Source: an uncultured Pelagimonas sp.
GTDB lineage: Bacteria; Pseudomonadota; Alphaproteobacteria; Rhodobacterales; Rhodobacteraceae
Assembly (NCBI GenBank): GCA_947497905.1
Contig: CANMIH010000001.1
Coordinates: forward strand, 1 to 64,000
Length of the DNA: 64,000 nucleotides
Direction of reading: 5' to 3'
The notes beneath the pieces were generated by a model. It searched no databases. It saw nothing but the letters and a program-made list of their open reading frames with translations, and was not told where the DNA came from. Position numbers and translations under genes: made by a program. Position 1 is the stretch's first letter. Every line of letters starts with the position of its first letter. Positions 49,676 through 59,102 of this stretch are shown one piece after another.

Positions 49676-50707
49676 TTAGCGCACCAAACCAACAATCTCA
49701 TATGTTTTCTTCAGGATCGGCGAAGCGATATCACGCGCACGTTCGGCACCAAGACGCAGGATCTTGTCGATCTCGGCGGTGTCATCCATCAAGCGACGCA
49801 TCTCCTCCGAAATCGGTGCCAGTTTGTCGACCGCGAGATCGGCAAGGGTGGGTTTGAATTTCCCCCAGCCCGCACCAGCGTATTCTGCAACAACCGCCTC
49901 GGCGCTCTGATCGGAGAGGGCCGCATAGATATTGACCAGATTGCGGGCTTCGGGGCGCCCGTCCAGCCCTTCGATGGATTCAGGAATGCCATCGGGATCG
50001 GTCTTGGCCTTTTTGAACTTCTTGGCGATCTTGTCGGCGTCATCCAGCATGTTGATCCGCTCCATGTCGGATTCGCCGGATTTCGACATCTTTTTGGAGC
50101 CATCCCGCAGGTTCATCACACGCACAGCCGGACCTTCGATCACCGGTTCGGTCATCGGGAAGAAATCGACTTTGTAATCGTGGTTGAACTTGGCCGCGAT
50201 ATCGCGTGTCAGCTCGACGTGCTGTTTCTGGTCGTCACCCACAGGGACATGTGTGGCGTGATAGAGCAGAATATCGGCCGCCATCAGCGAAGGATAGGCA
50301 TATAGCCCCAGCGAGACTTTCTCGGCATTGTTGCCGGCTTTGTCTTTAAATTGGGTCATGCGGTTCATCCAACCCACACGCGCCACACAGTTGAATATCC
50401 AACCCAGCTCAGCGTGCTCAGGCACCTGGCTTTGGTTGAACAGGATAGACTTTGTAGGGTCGATGCCAGAGGCGATATACCCTGCTGCCACTTCACGGGT
50501 GGCCACCTGAAGATCTTTGGGATCTTGCCAGACGGTGATGGCGTGCAGATCGACCACACAGAAGATGCTGTCTTTGCCAGCGTCTTGCGCGGCAACGAAT
50601 TTCTTAATCGCGCCCAGGTAGTTGCCCAGGGTCAGGCCACCGGATGGCTTGATCCCGGAAAAGATACGCGGGGTGAAAGCGGGAGAGGTTTGGCCCCCCT
50701 CGGACAT
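49676..50707 (-). CDS. trpS: tryptophanyl-tRNA synthetase
   Basis: A 343-residue class I aminoacyl-tRNA synthetase. The HIGH-type motif is [12 protein letters not shown], the ATP-binding KMSKS loop is [10 protein letters not shown] and [15 protein letters not shown] is the tryptophan-site block. Length is normal. Monocistronic, convergent with the ruv operon and divergent from the rhomboid gene. Confidence 0.97.
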   Translation of the reverse strand: MSEGGQTSPAFTPRIFSGIKPSGGLTLGNYLGAIKKFVAAQDAGKDSIFCVVDLHAITVWQDPKDLQVATREVAAGYIASGIDPTKSILFNQSQVPEHAELGWIFNCVARVGWMNRMTQFKDKAGNNAEKVSLGLYAYPSLMAADILLYHATHVPVGDDQKQHVELTRDIAAKFNHDYKVDFFPMTEPVIEGPAVRVMNLRDGSKKMSKSGESDMERINMLDDADKIAKKFKKAKTDPDGIPESIEGLDGRPEARNLVNIYAALSDQSAEAVVAEYAGAGWGKFKPTLADLAVDKLAPISEEMRRLMDDTAEIDKILRLGAERARDIASPILKKTYEIVGLVR

Positions 50708-50781
50708 AGGCTTACTCCGTCTGGAAATATCAGTAAATCTGGCTTACCTATGGGCGCAGTGACCGTCAAGACAGGTGCCCC

Positions 50782-51477
50782 ATGACGCAAAGCCCCTTTG
50801 AGCCGCAAGAACCGGCCGTGAACCCTATGCCGCCGGTTGTTGTGGCCCTGTTTCTGGTTCTTTTGGGGTTTGAGGCCATGTTTGCGCTGGGCCAGTATGG
50901 CATTATCGGTGGCCCCAATGGGATCGGCTGGCGCAATCTGATGATCGAGAAGTTTGCCTTCTCTGACAAGGTGTTCGACTGGATGCTCACCACCGGGCAA
51001 TTTCCGGCGGAACATCTGATCCGCTTTGTGACCTATCCCTTTGTCCATGCCACGCTGACCCATGGCATTATGGCGATGGTGATCATGTTGGCTCTGGGGA
51101 AAATTGTCGCCGAAGCGCTTGGGACTTTCGCGTTTTTGACGATCTGGATCGTGTCGTCGGTTGCGGGGGCCGCGGCCTATGGGTTGCTTACAGACGATCC
51201 CCGGCTGCTATTTGGTGCCTATCCCCCCGCCTATGGCATGATTGGGGGCTTCACTTATTTGATGTGGGTGCGTCTGGGTGCGCTTGGTGCACCACAGGTG
51301 CGGGCGTTTTCTCTGATCGGGTTTCTTTTGGGCATCCAATTGTTGTTCTCGCTACTGTTTGGTGGGGACAACTCGTGGATCGCTGAAATCGCTGGCTTTG
51401 TGACTGGCTTTATCGGTTCGGTCATTCTTGTGCCGGGTGGCATGGCCCAGCTGATCCAAAAGCTGCGCCGCGATTAA
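50782..51477 (+). CDS. rhomboid-family membrane protein lacking catalytic residues
   Basis: A 231-residue protein with six predicted transmembrane helices in rhomboid order. The L1-type loop, the HATLTHGIMAMVIMLALGKIVAEALG block (helix 2 to 3) and the FGAYPPAYGMIGGF region are recognisable. Where active rhomboids have GxSG, this reads AYGMIGG, with Tyr at the nucleophile position. The helix 6 His is also missing (AEIAGFVTGF). It is therefore probably a pseudoprotease that binds membrane clients. Its last four bases overlap the convergent PLD-like gene. Confidence 0.85.
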   Translation: MTQSPFEPQEPAVNPMPPVVVALFLVLLGFEAMFALGQYGIIGGPNGIGWRNLMIEKFAFSDKVFDWMLTTGQFPAEHLIRFVTYPFVHATLTHGIMAMVIMLALGKIVAEALGTFAFLTIWIVSSVAGAAAYGLLTDDPRLLFGAYPPAYGMIGGFTYLMWVRLGALGAPQVRAFSLIGFLLGIQLLFSLLFGGDNSWIAEIAGFVTGFIGSVILVPGGMAQLIQKLRRD

Positions 51478-52751
51478 AGCAGGGCCTTGGGCAGCAGGCG
51501 GTCGATCAGCGGCAGTTTCGGAACCTCTCCGGGCGTTAGGCCCGGCCAATGTGCCGCTTGGCGCGGGTCAGCATCCGAGCCCAGCCAGAGTTTGCCACGC
51601 GCGTCCATCAACGTAGCGGCCTCTTGTCCTTTGATCAGAACGGATGTCTCGGTGTCACAGCGCGTGGCCTTCTGACTGAACGCGGATGACCCGAGAACTG
51701 TGGTGTCATCGTCAATGATGGCTAGATTCGCGGTTGGATGTGGCGTGATGTGCACCGCAAACCGCTCTCCAAGCGCATTGGCCAGATCTGCAACCGCCTG
51801 GGATTGCGCGGCCAGTATTGCCTTTCCTTCACCGTCCAGAAGGGTGGTTTCCAGATTCTGAGGAAGGACCAAAATCACCTGTGGGGCGGAGGTCAAAGAG
51901 GTGAGGACCTGAGGCAGGGTTAGTGCGGCGCTTTCAAGATAGACATAGCGCTGTGCCGCAACAATCGCCTGACAGAGCGCCGAGGGCAAAGTGCTTTGGA
52001 CAAGCTCGGGCAATAGCCCGTTTCTTGGCTTGGTCAGGCTTCGTATAAGCCGCAGGTCAGGCCGGCTCACTCCACGTGTTCCAGTTTGAAGCGCGCGAGG
52101 GCGATTGGCCAGCGAGGCACCGGTCTTGATGGCTGCCTGCCAACAATCTGCAAAATGCCCTTTGAGGGCACTCGACAAATCACCGTCTTGCACACGCAGG
52201 GTTACCAGATTGGCGTCTTTGCGGATCGGACCGGTGGTGACAATGGCATGGGTCCGGTCCACAACAACAAAGCTTTGGCGGCTGGTCGTGAATGACCGAG
52301 AACCTTTGGCCGATGTGAGCTTGCGTTGCACTGGTGTCAAGCGGCCGGGGTCGCCGGTTGTCAGGGTTTCAAAGGCGGCTTTGGCCTGTTTGGCCACACG
52401 TCGCTGCCACAGTGCGGGTAATGTATGCTCTTGTGGGGCCACAACAATCTGACAATCCCCATGGGCGCGCTGCGCCAGAGCCGACCCCGCCAGCCAGGCA
52501 CGTCTATGGGCATTGGGAGACAGGAGGGGATCGTGATCTGGGATCATCACCCGCAGGGCAACGCCGCGATGACAGAGCCATGCAAAGAGGTCTCCCCAGG
52601 TGGCAAGACCACGGTCTTTCACTTTTTGGCTTTGCAGCGGGGTGTTTGTGGCCACGTCAGGAAGCGCCCAAAGCACTTCCGCTTGGGCGTCGACCAGAGT
52701 TTCTTCAATTGCGGCAAGACTTGTTGCGGTTGAGCCAAGGATCTGGGGCAT
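51474..52751 (-). CDS. phospholipase-D-like protein with degenerate HKD motifs
   Basis: A 425-residue protein of two PLD-like halves. The halves align by SRQSFVVVDRTHAIVTTG (about 160) and HPTANLAIIDDDTTVLGSSAF (about 348), where active enzymes have HxKxxxxD. The first copy lacks both His and Lys; the second keeps His and Asp but has Asn for Lys. Phosphodiesterase activity is therefore unlikely. Its start shares one base with the murJ stop, so they form a transcript. It may bind lipid or nucleic acid; unclear. Confidence 0.72.
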   Translation of the reverse strand: MPQILGSTATSLAAIEETLVDAQAEVLWALPDVATNTPLQSQKVKDRGLATWGDLFAWLCHRGVALRVMIPDHDPLLSPNAHRRAWLAGSALAQRAHGDCQIVVAPQEHTLPALWQRRVAKQAKAAFETLTTGDPGRLTPVQRKLTSAKGSRSFTTSRQSFVVVDRTHAIVTTGPIRKDANLVTLRVQDGDLSSALKGHFADCWQAAIKTGASLANRPRALQTGTRGVSRPDLRLIRSLTKPRNGLLPELVQSTLPSALCQAIVAAQRYVYLESAALTLPQVLTSLTSAPQVILVLPQNLETTLLDGEGKAILAAQSQAVADLANALGERFAVHITPHPTANLAIIDDDTTVLGSSAFSQKATRCDTETSVLIKGQEAATLMDARGKLWLGSDADPRQAAHWPGLTPGEVPKLPLIDRLLPKALL

Positions 52752-54298
52752 CAGTTACGTCTCCTGCGCACAACACCTTTGAGTTCGGCCAAGGAAAACG
52801 CCCCGGTGAGTTGCCCGGCCAAGCCATAGCTGAGGATGCCCAGCGTGATCAGGCAGACCAGTGCGGGATAGCGCCAGTAGTCCAAATTGAGCACAGGCAT
52901 CATGAGGATATAGAGACCGTAGATCACCGCGCCCATCAGAGCGGAGGCGAGACAGATACGCCAGAGCCGTTGACCAAAGCGGGCGTCAAATCGGGCCACA
53001 TCGCCCATTTTACGCGCGCCAAAGGCAAGTTGCGCCACCATCAGCCATCCGGCAGCGGTGGCAGCGATCGCTGGGGTATACCAACTAAACCAAGGTGTCA
53101 GGCCGGTCGCGATGGCGGCGTTGAGGATCATGGCATAGACCGCGTAGCGAAACGGCGTCTTGGTGTCCTGACGGGCGAAGTACAGCGGTTGCAGCACTTT
53201 TTGCAGCACAAATGCTGGCAACCCCAGGCCGTATATCGCAACGGCCAGTGCAATGGCGGCGCTGTCCGAGGCAACGGTTGCGCCGCGTTCGAAAAGGACG
53301 GAAACCAAGGGAAGCGGGATCACAACCAAGGCCACCGCGCAGGGGATGGTCAGGGCCAGAGACAGCTCTCCGGCGCGGGAAAACGCATTGCGGCTTCCCT
53401 CATGGTCTTCGGCCTTCAGGCGGCGTGACAGGTCCGGCAAAAGCACGATGCCCACGGCGATACCGACAACGCCGAGGGGCAATTGATACAGGCGATCCGC
53501 CGCATATAGCCAGCCCACGGCGCGGTCGAATCCTGAAGCAACCCATTGACCAACAAGCAGATTGATTTGCATCACACCACCTGCCAGGGCAGCGGGCACG
53601 GCCGTGACAATAAGCAGTTTCATATCCGGTGTCAGGCGGGGGCGTTTGGGACGAATGCGAAGACCGGCCCGTTCCGTTGCGACCCAGACTATGGCCAACT
53701 GTGCGAGCCCCGCCAGTGGCACGGTCCAGATCAACCAGGTGATCACTTCAGCCTTTAGTTTCAGCGCGGCCACCATGGCTATGATCACAAAAATATTGAG
53801 AAAAACCGGTGCGGCAGCGGCGGCGGCAAATCGGCCCGTGGCGTTGAGCACGCCAGAGAACAGGGCGGCCAATGAGATCAGGAAGATATAGGGAAAGACC
53901 ACGCGGCCGAATCCGACAGTTAGATCAAACCGGTCGTCTCCGGCAAAGCCCCCCGCTGTGGCCCAGACCAGTGCCGGCATAAAGATCAATGCAAGTCCGG
54001 TCAGGATCATGAGCACAAAGGCCAATCCCGACAGCGCCTCACGCGCGAAATCTATGGGGTCGTCATCGCCTTCGTATTTCTTTGAAAACATTGGCACAAA
54101 GGCGGCGTTGAAGGCCCCTTCGGCAAAGAAACGTCGGAACATATTTGGCAGGCGGAAGGCGGCAACAAAGGCATCCATCACCGGGCCAGGACCAATCAGA
54201 CCAAGGATCAGCACCTCGCGCACAACGCCGAGAACGCGGCTCATCAGGGTCCAGAACCCAACAGTAAGTACCCCGGAAATGAGCTTGATGGGTTTCAT
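52751..54298 (-). CDS. murJ: lipid II flippase MurJ
   Basis: A 515-residue MOP-superfamily flippase with fourteen predicted helices that moves lipid II across the inner membrane. The N-terminus LISGVLTVGFWTLMSRVLGVVREVLI and AFRLPNMFRRFFAEGAFNAAFVPMF are diagnostic, and the cavity arginines lie in this block. Length is normal. Divergent from a cell-wall amidase; the PLD-like gene is cotranscribed after it. Confidence 0.96.
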   Translation of the reverse strand: MKPIKLISGVLTVGFWTLMSRVLGVVREVLILGLIGPGPVMDAFVAAFRLPNMFRRFFAEGAFNAAFVPMFSKKYEGDDDPIDFAREALSGLAFVLMILTGLALIFMPALVWATAGGFAGDDRFDLTVGFGRVVFPYIFLISLAALFSGVLNATGRFAAAAAAPVFLNIFVIIAMVAALKLKAEVITWLIWTVPLAGLAQLAIVWVATERAGLRIRPKRPRLTPDMKLLIVTAVPAALAGGVMQINLLVGQWVASGFDRAVGWLYAADRLYQLPLGVVGIAVGIVLLPDLSRRLKAEDHEGSRNAFSRAGELSLALTIPCAVALVVIPLPLVSVLFERGATVASDSAAIALAVAIYGLGLPAFVLQKVLQPLYFARQDTKTPFRYAVYAMILNAAIATGLTPWFSWYTPAIAATAAGWLMVAQLAFGARKMGDVARFDARFGQRLWRICLASALMGAVIYGLYILMMPVLNLDYWRYPALVCLITLGILSYGLAGQLTGAFSLAELKGVVRRRRN

Positions 54299-54404
54299 AA
54301 AGGCGGCCTCAGAATGTGTTTCCCTCTGCTAGCCCAAGCGGTGGTCGGGGTAAACGGTGCCGTCTGGCACGGGGGCATGGGTGCGGGATCTGAGCAACGC
54401 GGAA

Positions 54405-54450
54405 ATGGTACATTTTGTACAGATGGTACGCGCCTCTGCGCAGATGGTAC
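54405..54450. repeat. three direct copies of ATGGTAC
   Basis: ATGGTAC occurs at 54405-54411, 54423-54429 and 54444-54450, spaced 18 and 21 bp, about two helical turns. The first copy continues as GGTACATTTTGTAC, a dyad. They lie between the divergent murJ and amidase genes, 31-76 bp before the amidase ATG, a likely regulator-binding array. Confidence 0.5.
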
Positions 54451-54480
54451 ACCTCTCCAATAAGCCAATGGAGGAATGTG

Positions 54481-55140
54481 ATGCGCGTGTTGAGTGTGGC
54501 GATGATGGTGGCGGCCGGTGCCGCTTCGGCGGGAGAGGTGGATATTCTGGCACGCGAGGTCTGGGGCGCCAGACCGCCAATCGTTGAACGCGCAGAGCCG
54601 ATCGAGAACGTGACCCGCGGCACGCGTCGTTTGTCGGTTGAGAATGTCATGCCAGAGATTGGGCAAGTACAGTTCTTGACCGTGCATCATACGGGTCGGC
54701 GCGCAAGTACGCGGGCCTTGGCGGACAACCTGCGTCAGTTTCAGGCGCAGATGTTTTCCTATGAGATCGACTATGGCAATGGCACGCGCAAAAAGGTGAT
54801 GTTGGGCGATCTGCCCTATCATTTCTTTATCGATGGAGCTGGCCAGATCGGTGAAGGCCGTGAGACCCGGTTCGCCCCGTATTCCAACACACAATATGCA
54901 ACACCCATCCAACAGCATGTTACGGTGGTCCTGGACGGGAATTTTGAGCGCAAGCCACCCAGTGCGGCACAGGTCGACGCGCTTGTCGCGGTGCTGACCC
55001 ATTTGGCTGACCACTATGACGTGCCGGTCGCACATATTCAGGGGCACAAACATGTGGCGCAGACGCTGTGTCCGGGCAAACACCTAGAGGCATTGCTGCC
55101 AGATATCCGAGCTCGGGTTCAGGCCGGATTGTCGCGATGA
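54481..55140 (+). CDS. N-acetylmuramoyl-L-alanine amidase (Amidase_2/PGRP fold)
   Basis: A 219-residue exported zinc amidase that cuts peptidoglycan stem peptides from glycan. A signal peptide ends ASA at about residue 17. Zinc ligands and catalytic residues are visible in TVHHTGR, GHKHVAQTLCPG (His and Cys) and YHFFIDGAGQI. The ATG at 54481 follows GGAGG; upstream in-frame starts lie in the ATGGTAC repeats. Divergent from murJ, so two envelope genes share a control region. Confidence 0.88.
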   Translation: MRVLSVAMMVAAGAASAGEVDILAREVWGARPPIVERAEPIENVTRGTRRLSVENVMPEIGQVQFLTVHHTGRRASTRALADNLRQFQAQMFSYEIDYGNGTRKKVMLGDLPYHFFIDGAGQIGEGRETRFAPYSNTQYATPIQQHVTVVLDGNFERKPPSAAQVDALVAVLTHLADHYDVPVAHIQGHKHVAQTLCPGKHLEALLPDIRARVQAGLSR

Positions 55141-55196
55141 TTCAAGAAACGCGCGGTGGAGGGATGTAATAGGGGGCTGCAATACTGGAGAGCAGC

Positions 55197-55601
55197 ATGA
55201 TCCTGAGATACACAATCCTTTACGTGGCCGACGTGGCCGCCTCTTTGTCGTTTTATGAAGCAGCTTTTGGTCTGACGCGTGGGTTCCTCCACGACGGCGG
55301 CGATTATGGCGAGCTGGTGACCGGTGAAACCAAGCTGGCGTTTTCCTCTCAGGCCCTGATGCGGGAGTTGGGCAAAACGCCGGGGCAGGCGGATCCCAAA
55401 TCTCCGGTGTTTGAGATTGCGTTTGAGGTTGAAGATGTGCCCGCTGCTCTGGCACGTGCGGTGTCTGCCGGCGCCACTCTGGTTCAAGACGTGCGGGAGG
55501 AGCCATGGGGACAGGTGACATCTTATGTCAGCGACCCGGATGGTTACTTGATTGAACTCTGCTCGGCGGTCCAGGTGGACAAGGCCGGTTCCGACATCTG
55601 A
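55197..55601 (+). CDS. VOC-family (glyoxalase-like) protein
   Basis: A 134-residue vicinal-oxygen-chelate protein with two beta-alpha-beta-beta-beta units. The opening RYTILYVADVAASLSFYEAAFGL and the closing SDPDGYLIELCS are typical, with the metal-ligand Glu in IEL. It may detoxify an electrophile or bind a drug; substrate unknown. Its last 58 bases overlap the 3' end of the AraC-type gene on the other strand. Confidence 0.85.
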   Translation: MILRYTILYVADVAASLSFYEAAFGLTRGFLHDGGDYGELVTGETKLAFSSQALMRELGKTPGQADPKSPVFEIAFEVEDVPAALARAVSAGATLVQDVREEPWGQVTSYVSDPDGYLIELCSAVQVDKAGSDI

Positions 55602-56194
55602 AGCAGGAGATCAGGCCGGTTGCGAAGCGCGCGCGGACTAAAGCCAAACCAACGGCGCATGTCGCGGCTGAAATGCGCCTGATCCGCATAGCCATGATCC
55701 TGGGCGATATGTGCCAGAGGTGTCGGGCTTCGCAGGTCAAGTGCGGCCCGCCGGGCGCGCCCCAACAGCCGCCAAAACTCAGGCGCGGGTAAACCGCGTC
55801 GTTTAAATTGGCGCTGGAACGTTCGAAGCCCGACACCACATTGGCGTGCGATGTTTGGTAGATCGCTGTCGGCCTTGGCAAGGTCGGCAATGATTTCAGG
55901 CCATTCAGTGTTCTGGGGGAGATGGGCTAGCAGACCGGGAATGTCTGAAGCGTCGCGCAACTCCCTGAGCAGCTCAGCAGGGATTTCAGTGCCGGGGCGG
56001 AGACGATAGCCGCGCATCCGCGTACCGGCCTGAATATCGATCTGACGCGGCTGATGATCCCACGCGGTCAGGTGCAAGACATCAGGGGCGTTTTGTTTTT
56101 GGATCACCAGAATGTCCCGGCAGCCGTCGGGCAGAACAATACTCTGTTTGTTGTCCTGCGCGTGAAACTGCCAGGGGTGATAGGCCCGTGTCAT
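55544..56194 (-). CDS. AraC-family transcriptional regulator
   Basis: A 216-residue regulator with an N-terminal sensor part of about 100 residues (DUF6597-like, ending in a short linker) and a C-terminal AraC double helix-turn-helix (NIARQCGVGLRTFQRQFKRR and AHIAQDHGYADQAHFSRDMRRWFGFSP). Shorter than classical AraC. It is convergent with and overlaps the VOC gene by 58 bases, so one may control the other. Confidence 0.88.
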   Translation of the reverse strand: MTRAYHPWQFHAQDNKQSIVLPDGCRDILVIQKQNAPDVLHLTAWDHQPRQIDIQAGTRMRGYRLRPGTEIPAELLRELRDASDIPGLLAHLPQNTEWPEIIADLAKADSDLPNIARQCGVGLRTFQRQFKRRGLPAPEFWRLLGRARRAALDLRSPTPLAHIAQDHGYADQAHFSRDMRRWFGFSPRALRNRPDLLLQMSEPALSTWTAEQSSIK

Positions 56195-56252
56195 AAAAAC
56201 CTCTTTTCATCTCCGGCCGAATTGAGGTGCGGCCAGAGATATCTTCAAAACG

Positions 56253-59102
56253 TCACCCTTGGGCGCGTTTGCTGCCTTCTGCCATGGCTTCGCGCAGGCG
56301 CTTTTCCAAGGTGCGCTGTTTGCTTTCGGCATGGAATTTCAGGCCAAACATGTCTTTGACATAGAAGGTATCCACCACCTGTTCGCCAAAGGTCGCGATC
56401 ACGGCGGAGGCGATATAGACGTTGGACGAGGCCAGTGTGCGGGTCAGATCATACAGAAGACCGGGGCGGTCGCGGGTGTCGACTTCGATGATGGTGTAGA
56501 TCTCGGAGCCTTCGTTATCAAAGGTGATCGAGGTCGGAACACGAAAGGCCTTTTCGCGCTTCTTCAGTTTGTCCTTTGAGACAATGGCATCTCGCGCAAC
56601 CACTTCGCCCATTAGGGTTTTGTGGATCATGGTCCGCAATCGAGGCAGACGCGCGGAGTCATAGGGTGCACCATCCGCATCCTGAATCCAGAACCCCGCC
56701 GTGGCGTAGCCGTCTTTTGACGTAAAGGTCCGCGCATCGACCACATTGGCCCCAACCAGCGCCAAAGCGCCGGCCAGACGCGAGAAAATCCCCGGGTGAT
56801 CTGCGATGGCAAAACACACCCGCGTGGCATCGCGGTCTTCATCGGGGTGAATGTCGATGCTGATTTCATCATCATTGATGTCGCGCAGTAGATTGGCAAA
56901 GGCCACATGCGCGGTGACATGCAGGCCCTGCCAGTAAGGGTCATAATGGCGGCTGGTTTCTTTGCGCAGTGCGGCAGCATCCCAATCGGGCAAGGCCGCG
57001 CGCAACAGCTTTTTGGCCTCGGTGCCGCGGTGTTTGCGGTTGAGGTCTTCCATGCCATTGTCGAGCGCATCGCGTGTCTGACGATAAAGCGCCCGGATCA
57101 GGACGGCTTTCCAGTTGTTCCAGGTGCCCGGGCCAACACCCCGAATGTCACAGACGGTCAGGACACAGAGCAGATCAAGGCGTTCCTTGGTGCGCACGGC
57201 CTTGGCAAAATCACGAACGGTCCGGGGATCGGCGACATCGCGTTTCTGCGCCATGTCGGACATCAGCAAGTGATAGCGCACCAGCCATTCGACGGTGTCA
57301 CATTCCTTTTTGTTCAATCCAAGACGGGGCGCCACTTTGCGCACGATCTTGGCCCCAAGGATCGAATGGTCTTCGTCGCGGCCCTTGCCAATATCATGCA
57401 AAAGCAGGGCGACGTAGATCACGCGGCGGTTGATGCCCTTTTCGATGATTTCGGTCGAAATTGGCAGCTCTTCCCCCACTTCGCCGCGCTCGATCTCAGC
57501 CAGGTGATGGATGACCTGAATGGTGTGCTCATCCACGGTATAGTGATGATACATGTTGAACTGCATCATCGCGACAATCGGGGCGAACTCCGGAATAAAG
57601 GCCGCCAGAACGCCCAACTCGTTCATCCGCCGCAGCGCGCGCTCCGGGTTGCCGTGTTTCAGCAGCAAATCCAGAAAGAGCTTTTGCGCATCCTTGTTGT
57701 TGCGCATGTCATCGTCGATCAGCGACAGATTGGCTTTGACCAGCCGCATGGCGTCGGGATGGATCAGAAGACCTGTGCGCAGACCTTCGCCAAACAGGCG
57801 CAGCATATTCAGATTGTCCTGCAAAAACAGATCGTCATCTGCGATTGCAAGGCGGTTGTTGACCACCTGATACCCTGCCTTCACACGCGGCTTGCGCTTG
57901 AAGATCCGCTCAAGAAGGGGAGCAGCCTTTTTATGGTCCGCTTCCAAAGAGGTCAGGAAAATCCGGGTCAGATCACCCACGGCGGTGGCGTGGCGAAAAT
58001 AGTCCTGCATGAACAGTTCGACCGCACGTCGTCCTGCGCGATCTTCGTAGCCCATGCGCGCGGCGACTTCGACTTGCATGTCAAAGCTCAGCTGTTCGAC
58101 AGCGCGGTTGGCCGCCATATGCAGGTGACAGCGCGTGGCCCACAAAAACCGCTCTGCCTGAACAAAGGTGTCATATTCTTCGGGGCGAAACACACCTTTG
58201 CTCACCAGTTCAGAGGTGTCACCTGTGTGATGTACATATTTGGTGATCCAGAACAGCGATTGCAGATCGCGCAATCCGCCTTTGCCTTCTTTCACGTTGG
58301 GTTCGACCATATACCGCTGGCCCTGCTTCTCGTGGCGCAGATCGCGTTCGGTAAGTTTGGCCTCGATAAATTCACGTTCCGTGCCGGTGAACAGCTCGTC
58401 ATGCAGGCGGTGTTCCAGCTCATCCGCCAATGGGGCATGGCCGCAAATAAACCGCTGTTCCAGCATGGCGGTGCGGATGGTCATGTCTTCACCACCCAGA
58501 CGCAGACAATCACGCACGGTACGCGAGGAATGGCCAACCTTGAGCTTAAGATCCCACAGCATGTACAACATGCTTTCGATCACGCTTTCTGCCCAGGCGG
58601 TGATTTTATACGGGGTCAGAAACAGCAGATCGACATCGGAGAAAGGGGCCATTTCCCCACGGCCATAGCCACCAACTGCCATCAGCGCGAGGCGCTCGCC
58701 TTCGGTTGGGGCATTGATCGGATGTAGGCGCTGGGTTGCGACCTCAAAGGTCAGCCGGATCATCCCATCAGTGAGCCAGGTATAGGCCCGAGTGGTGCGG
58801 CGCGCGCCAAATGGGGTTTCGGCAAAGGCGCGGGCAATGGCGTCACGCCCGTCTTTCTGGGCCTGCCGAATGCAGGCCACAGTCAGTTTGCGGATGTCAG
58901 CCTCTGATGCATCTTCGGGAAAGCTCGCAAAAAGCTGATCCCGCAGGGCAGGCAGATCAAAGATCTGCTCTGCTGGTGCGATGAGAGTGTCTGGCGCAGG
59001 GTCAGAAACCTGCGCCGGTGAAGCGGCTTGGGGCTGGGTCAAGAACTTCGACTTTCTGGTTGCGAATGGTGGCAACGGAGAGGGCACGCTGGGTGGTGCC
59101 AT
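56253..59102 (-). CDS. glnD: [protein-PII] uridylyltransferase/uridylyl-removing enzyme
   Basis: An up to 949-residue nitrogen sensor that uridylylates PII when glutamine is low and removes UMP when it is high. The nucleotidyltransferase motif GGYGRGEMAPFSDVDLLFL (about 144), HD-domain HDIGKGRDEDHS (about 573) and two C-terminal ACT domains (glutamine sensing) are in order. The start is uncertain: the ATG at 59102 lies 100 bases inside the upstream lipoprotein gene, and no ATG exists just after that gene's stop. TTG 59042 is an alternative. Confidence 0.95.
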   Translation of the reverse strand: MAPPSVPSPLPPFATRKSKFLTQPQAASPAQVSDPAPDTLIAPAEQIFDLPALRDQLFASFPEDASEADIRKLTVACIRQAQKDGRDAIARAFAETPFGARRTTRAYTWLTDGMIRLTFEVATQRLHPINAPTEGERLALMAVGGYGRGEMAPFSDVDLLFLTPYKITAWAESVIESMLYMLWDLKLKVGHSSRTVRDCLRLGGEDMTIRTAMLEQRFICGHAPLADELEHRLHDELFTGTEREFIEAKLTERDLRHEKQGQRYMVEPNVKEGKGGLRDLQSLFWITKYVHHTGDTSELVSKGVFRPEEYDTFVQAERFLWATRCHLHMAANRAVEQLSFDMQVEVAARMGYEDRAGRRAVELFMQDYFRHATAVGDLTRIFLTSLEADHKKAAPLLERIFKRKPRVKAGYQVVNNRLAIADDDLFLQDNLNMLRLFGEGLRTGLLIHPDAMRLVKANLSLIDDDMRNNKDAQKLFLDLLLKHGNPERALRRMNELGVLAAFIPEFAPIVAMMQFNMYHHYTVDEHTIQVIHHLAEIERGEVGEELPISTEIIEKGINRRVIYVALLLHDIGKGRDEDHSILGAKIVRKVAPRLGLNKKECDTVEWLVRYHLLMSDMAQKRDVADPRTVRDFAKAVRTKERLDLLCVLTVCDIRGVGPGTWNNWKAVLIRALYRQTRDALDNGMEDLNRKHRGTEAKKLLRAALPDWDAAALRKETSRHYDPYWQGLHVTAHVAFANLLRDINDDEISIDIHPDEDRDATRVCFAIADHPGIFSRLAGALALVGANVVDARTFTSKDGYATAGFWIQDADGAPYDSARLPRLRTMIHKTLMGEVVARDAIVSKDKLKKREKAFRVPTSITFDNEGSEIYTIIEVDTRDRPGLLYDLTRTLASSNVYIASAVIATFGEQVVDTFYVKDMFGLKFHAESKQRTLEKRLREAMAEGSKRAQG

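Noticed and set aside
56907-58727. 606-codon plus-strand frame antisense to glnD
   Set aside because: The minus strand has clear GlnD motifs over the whole span; the antisense frame has no family features and arises from codon bias.
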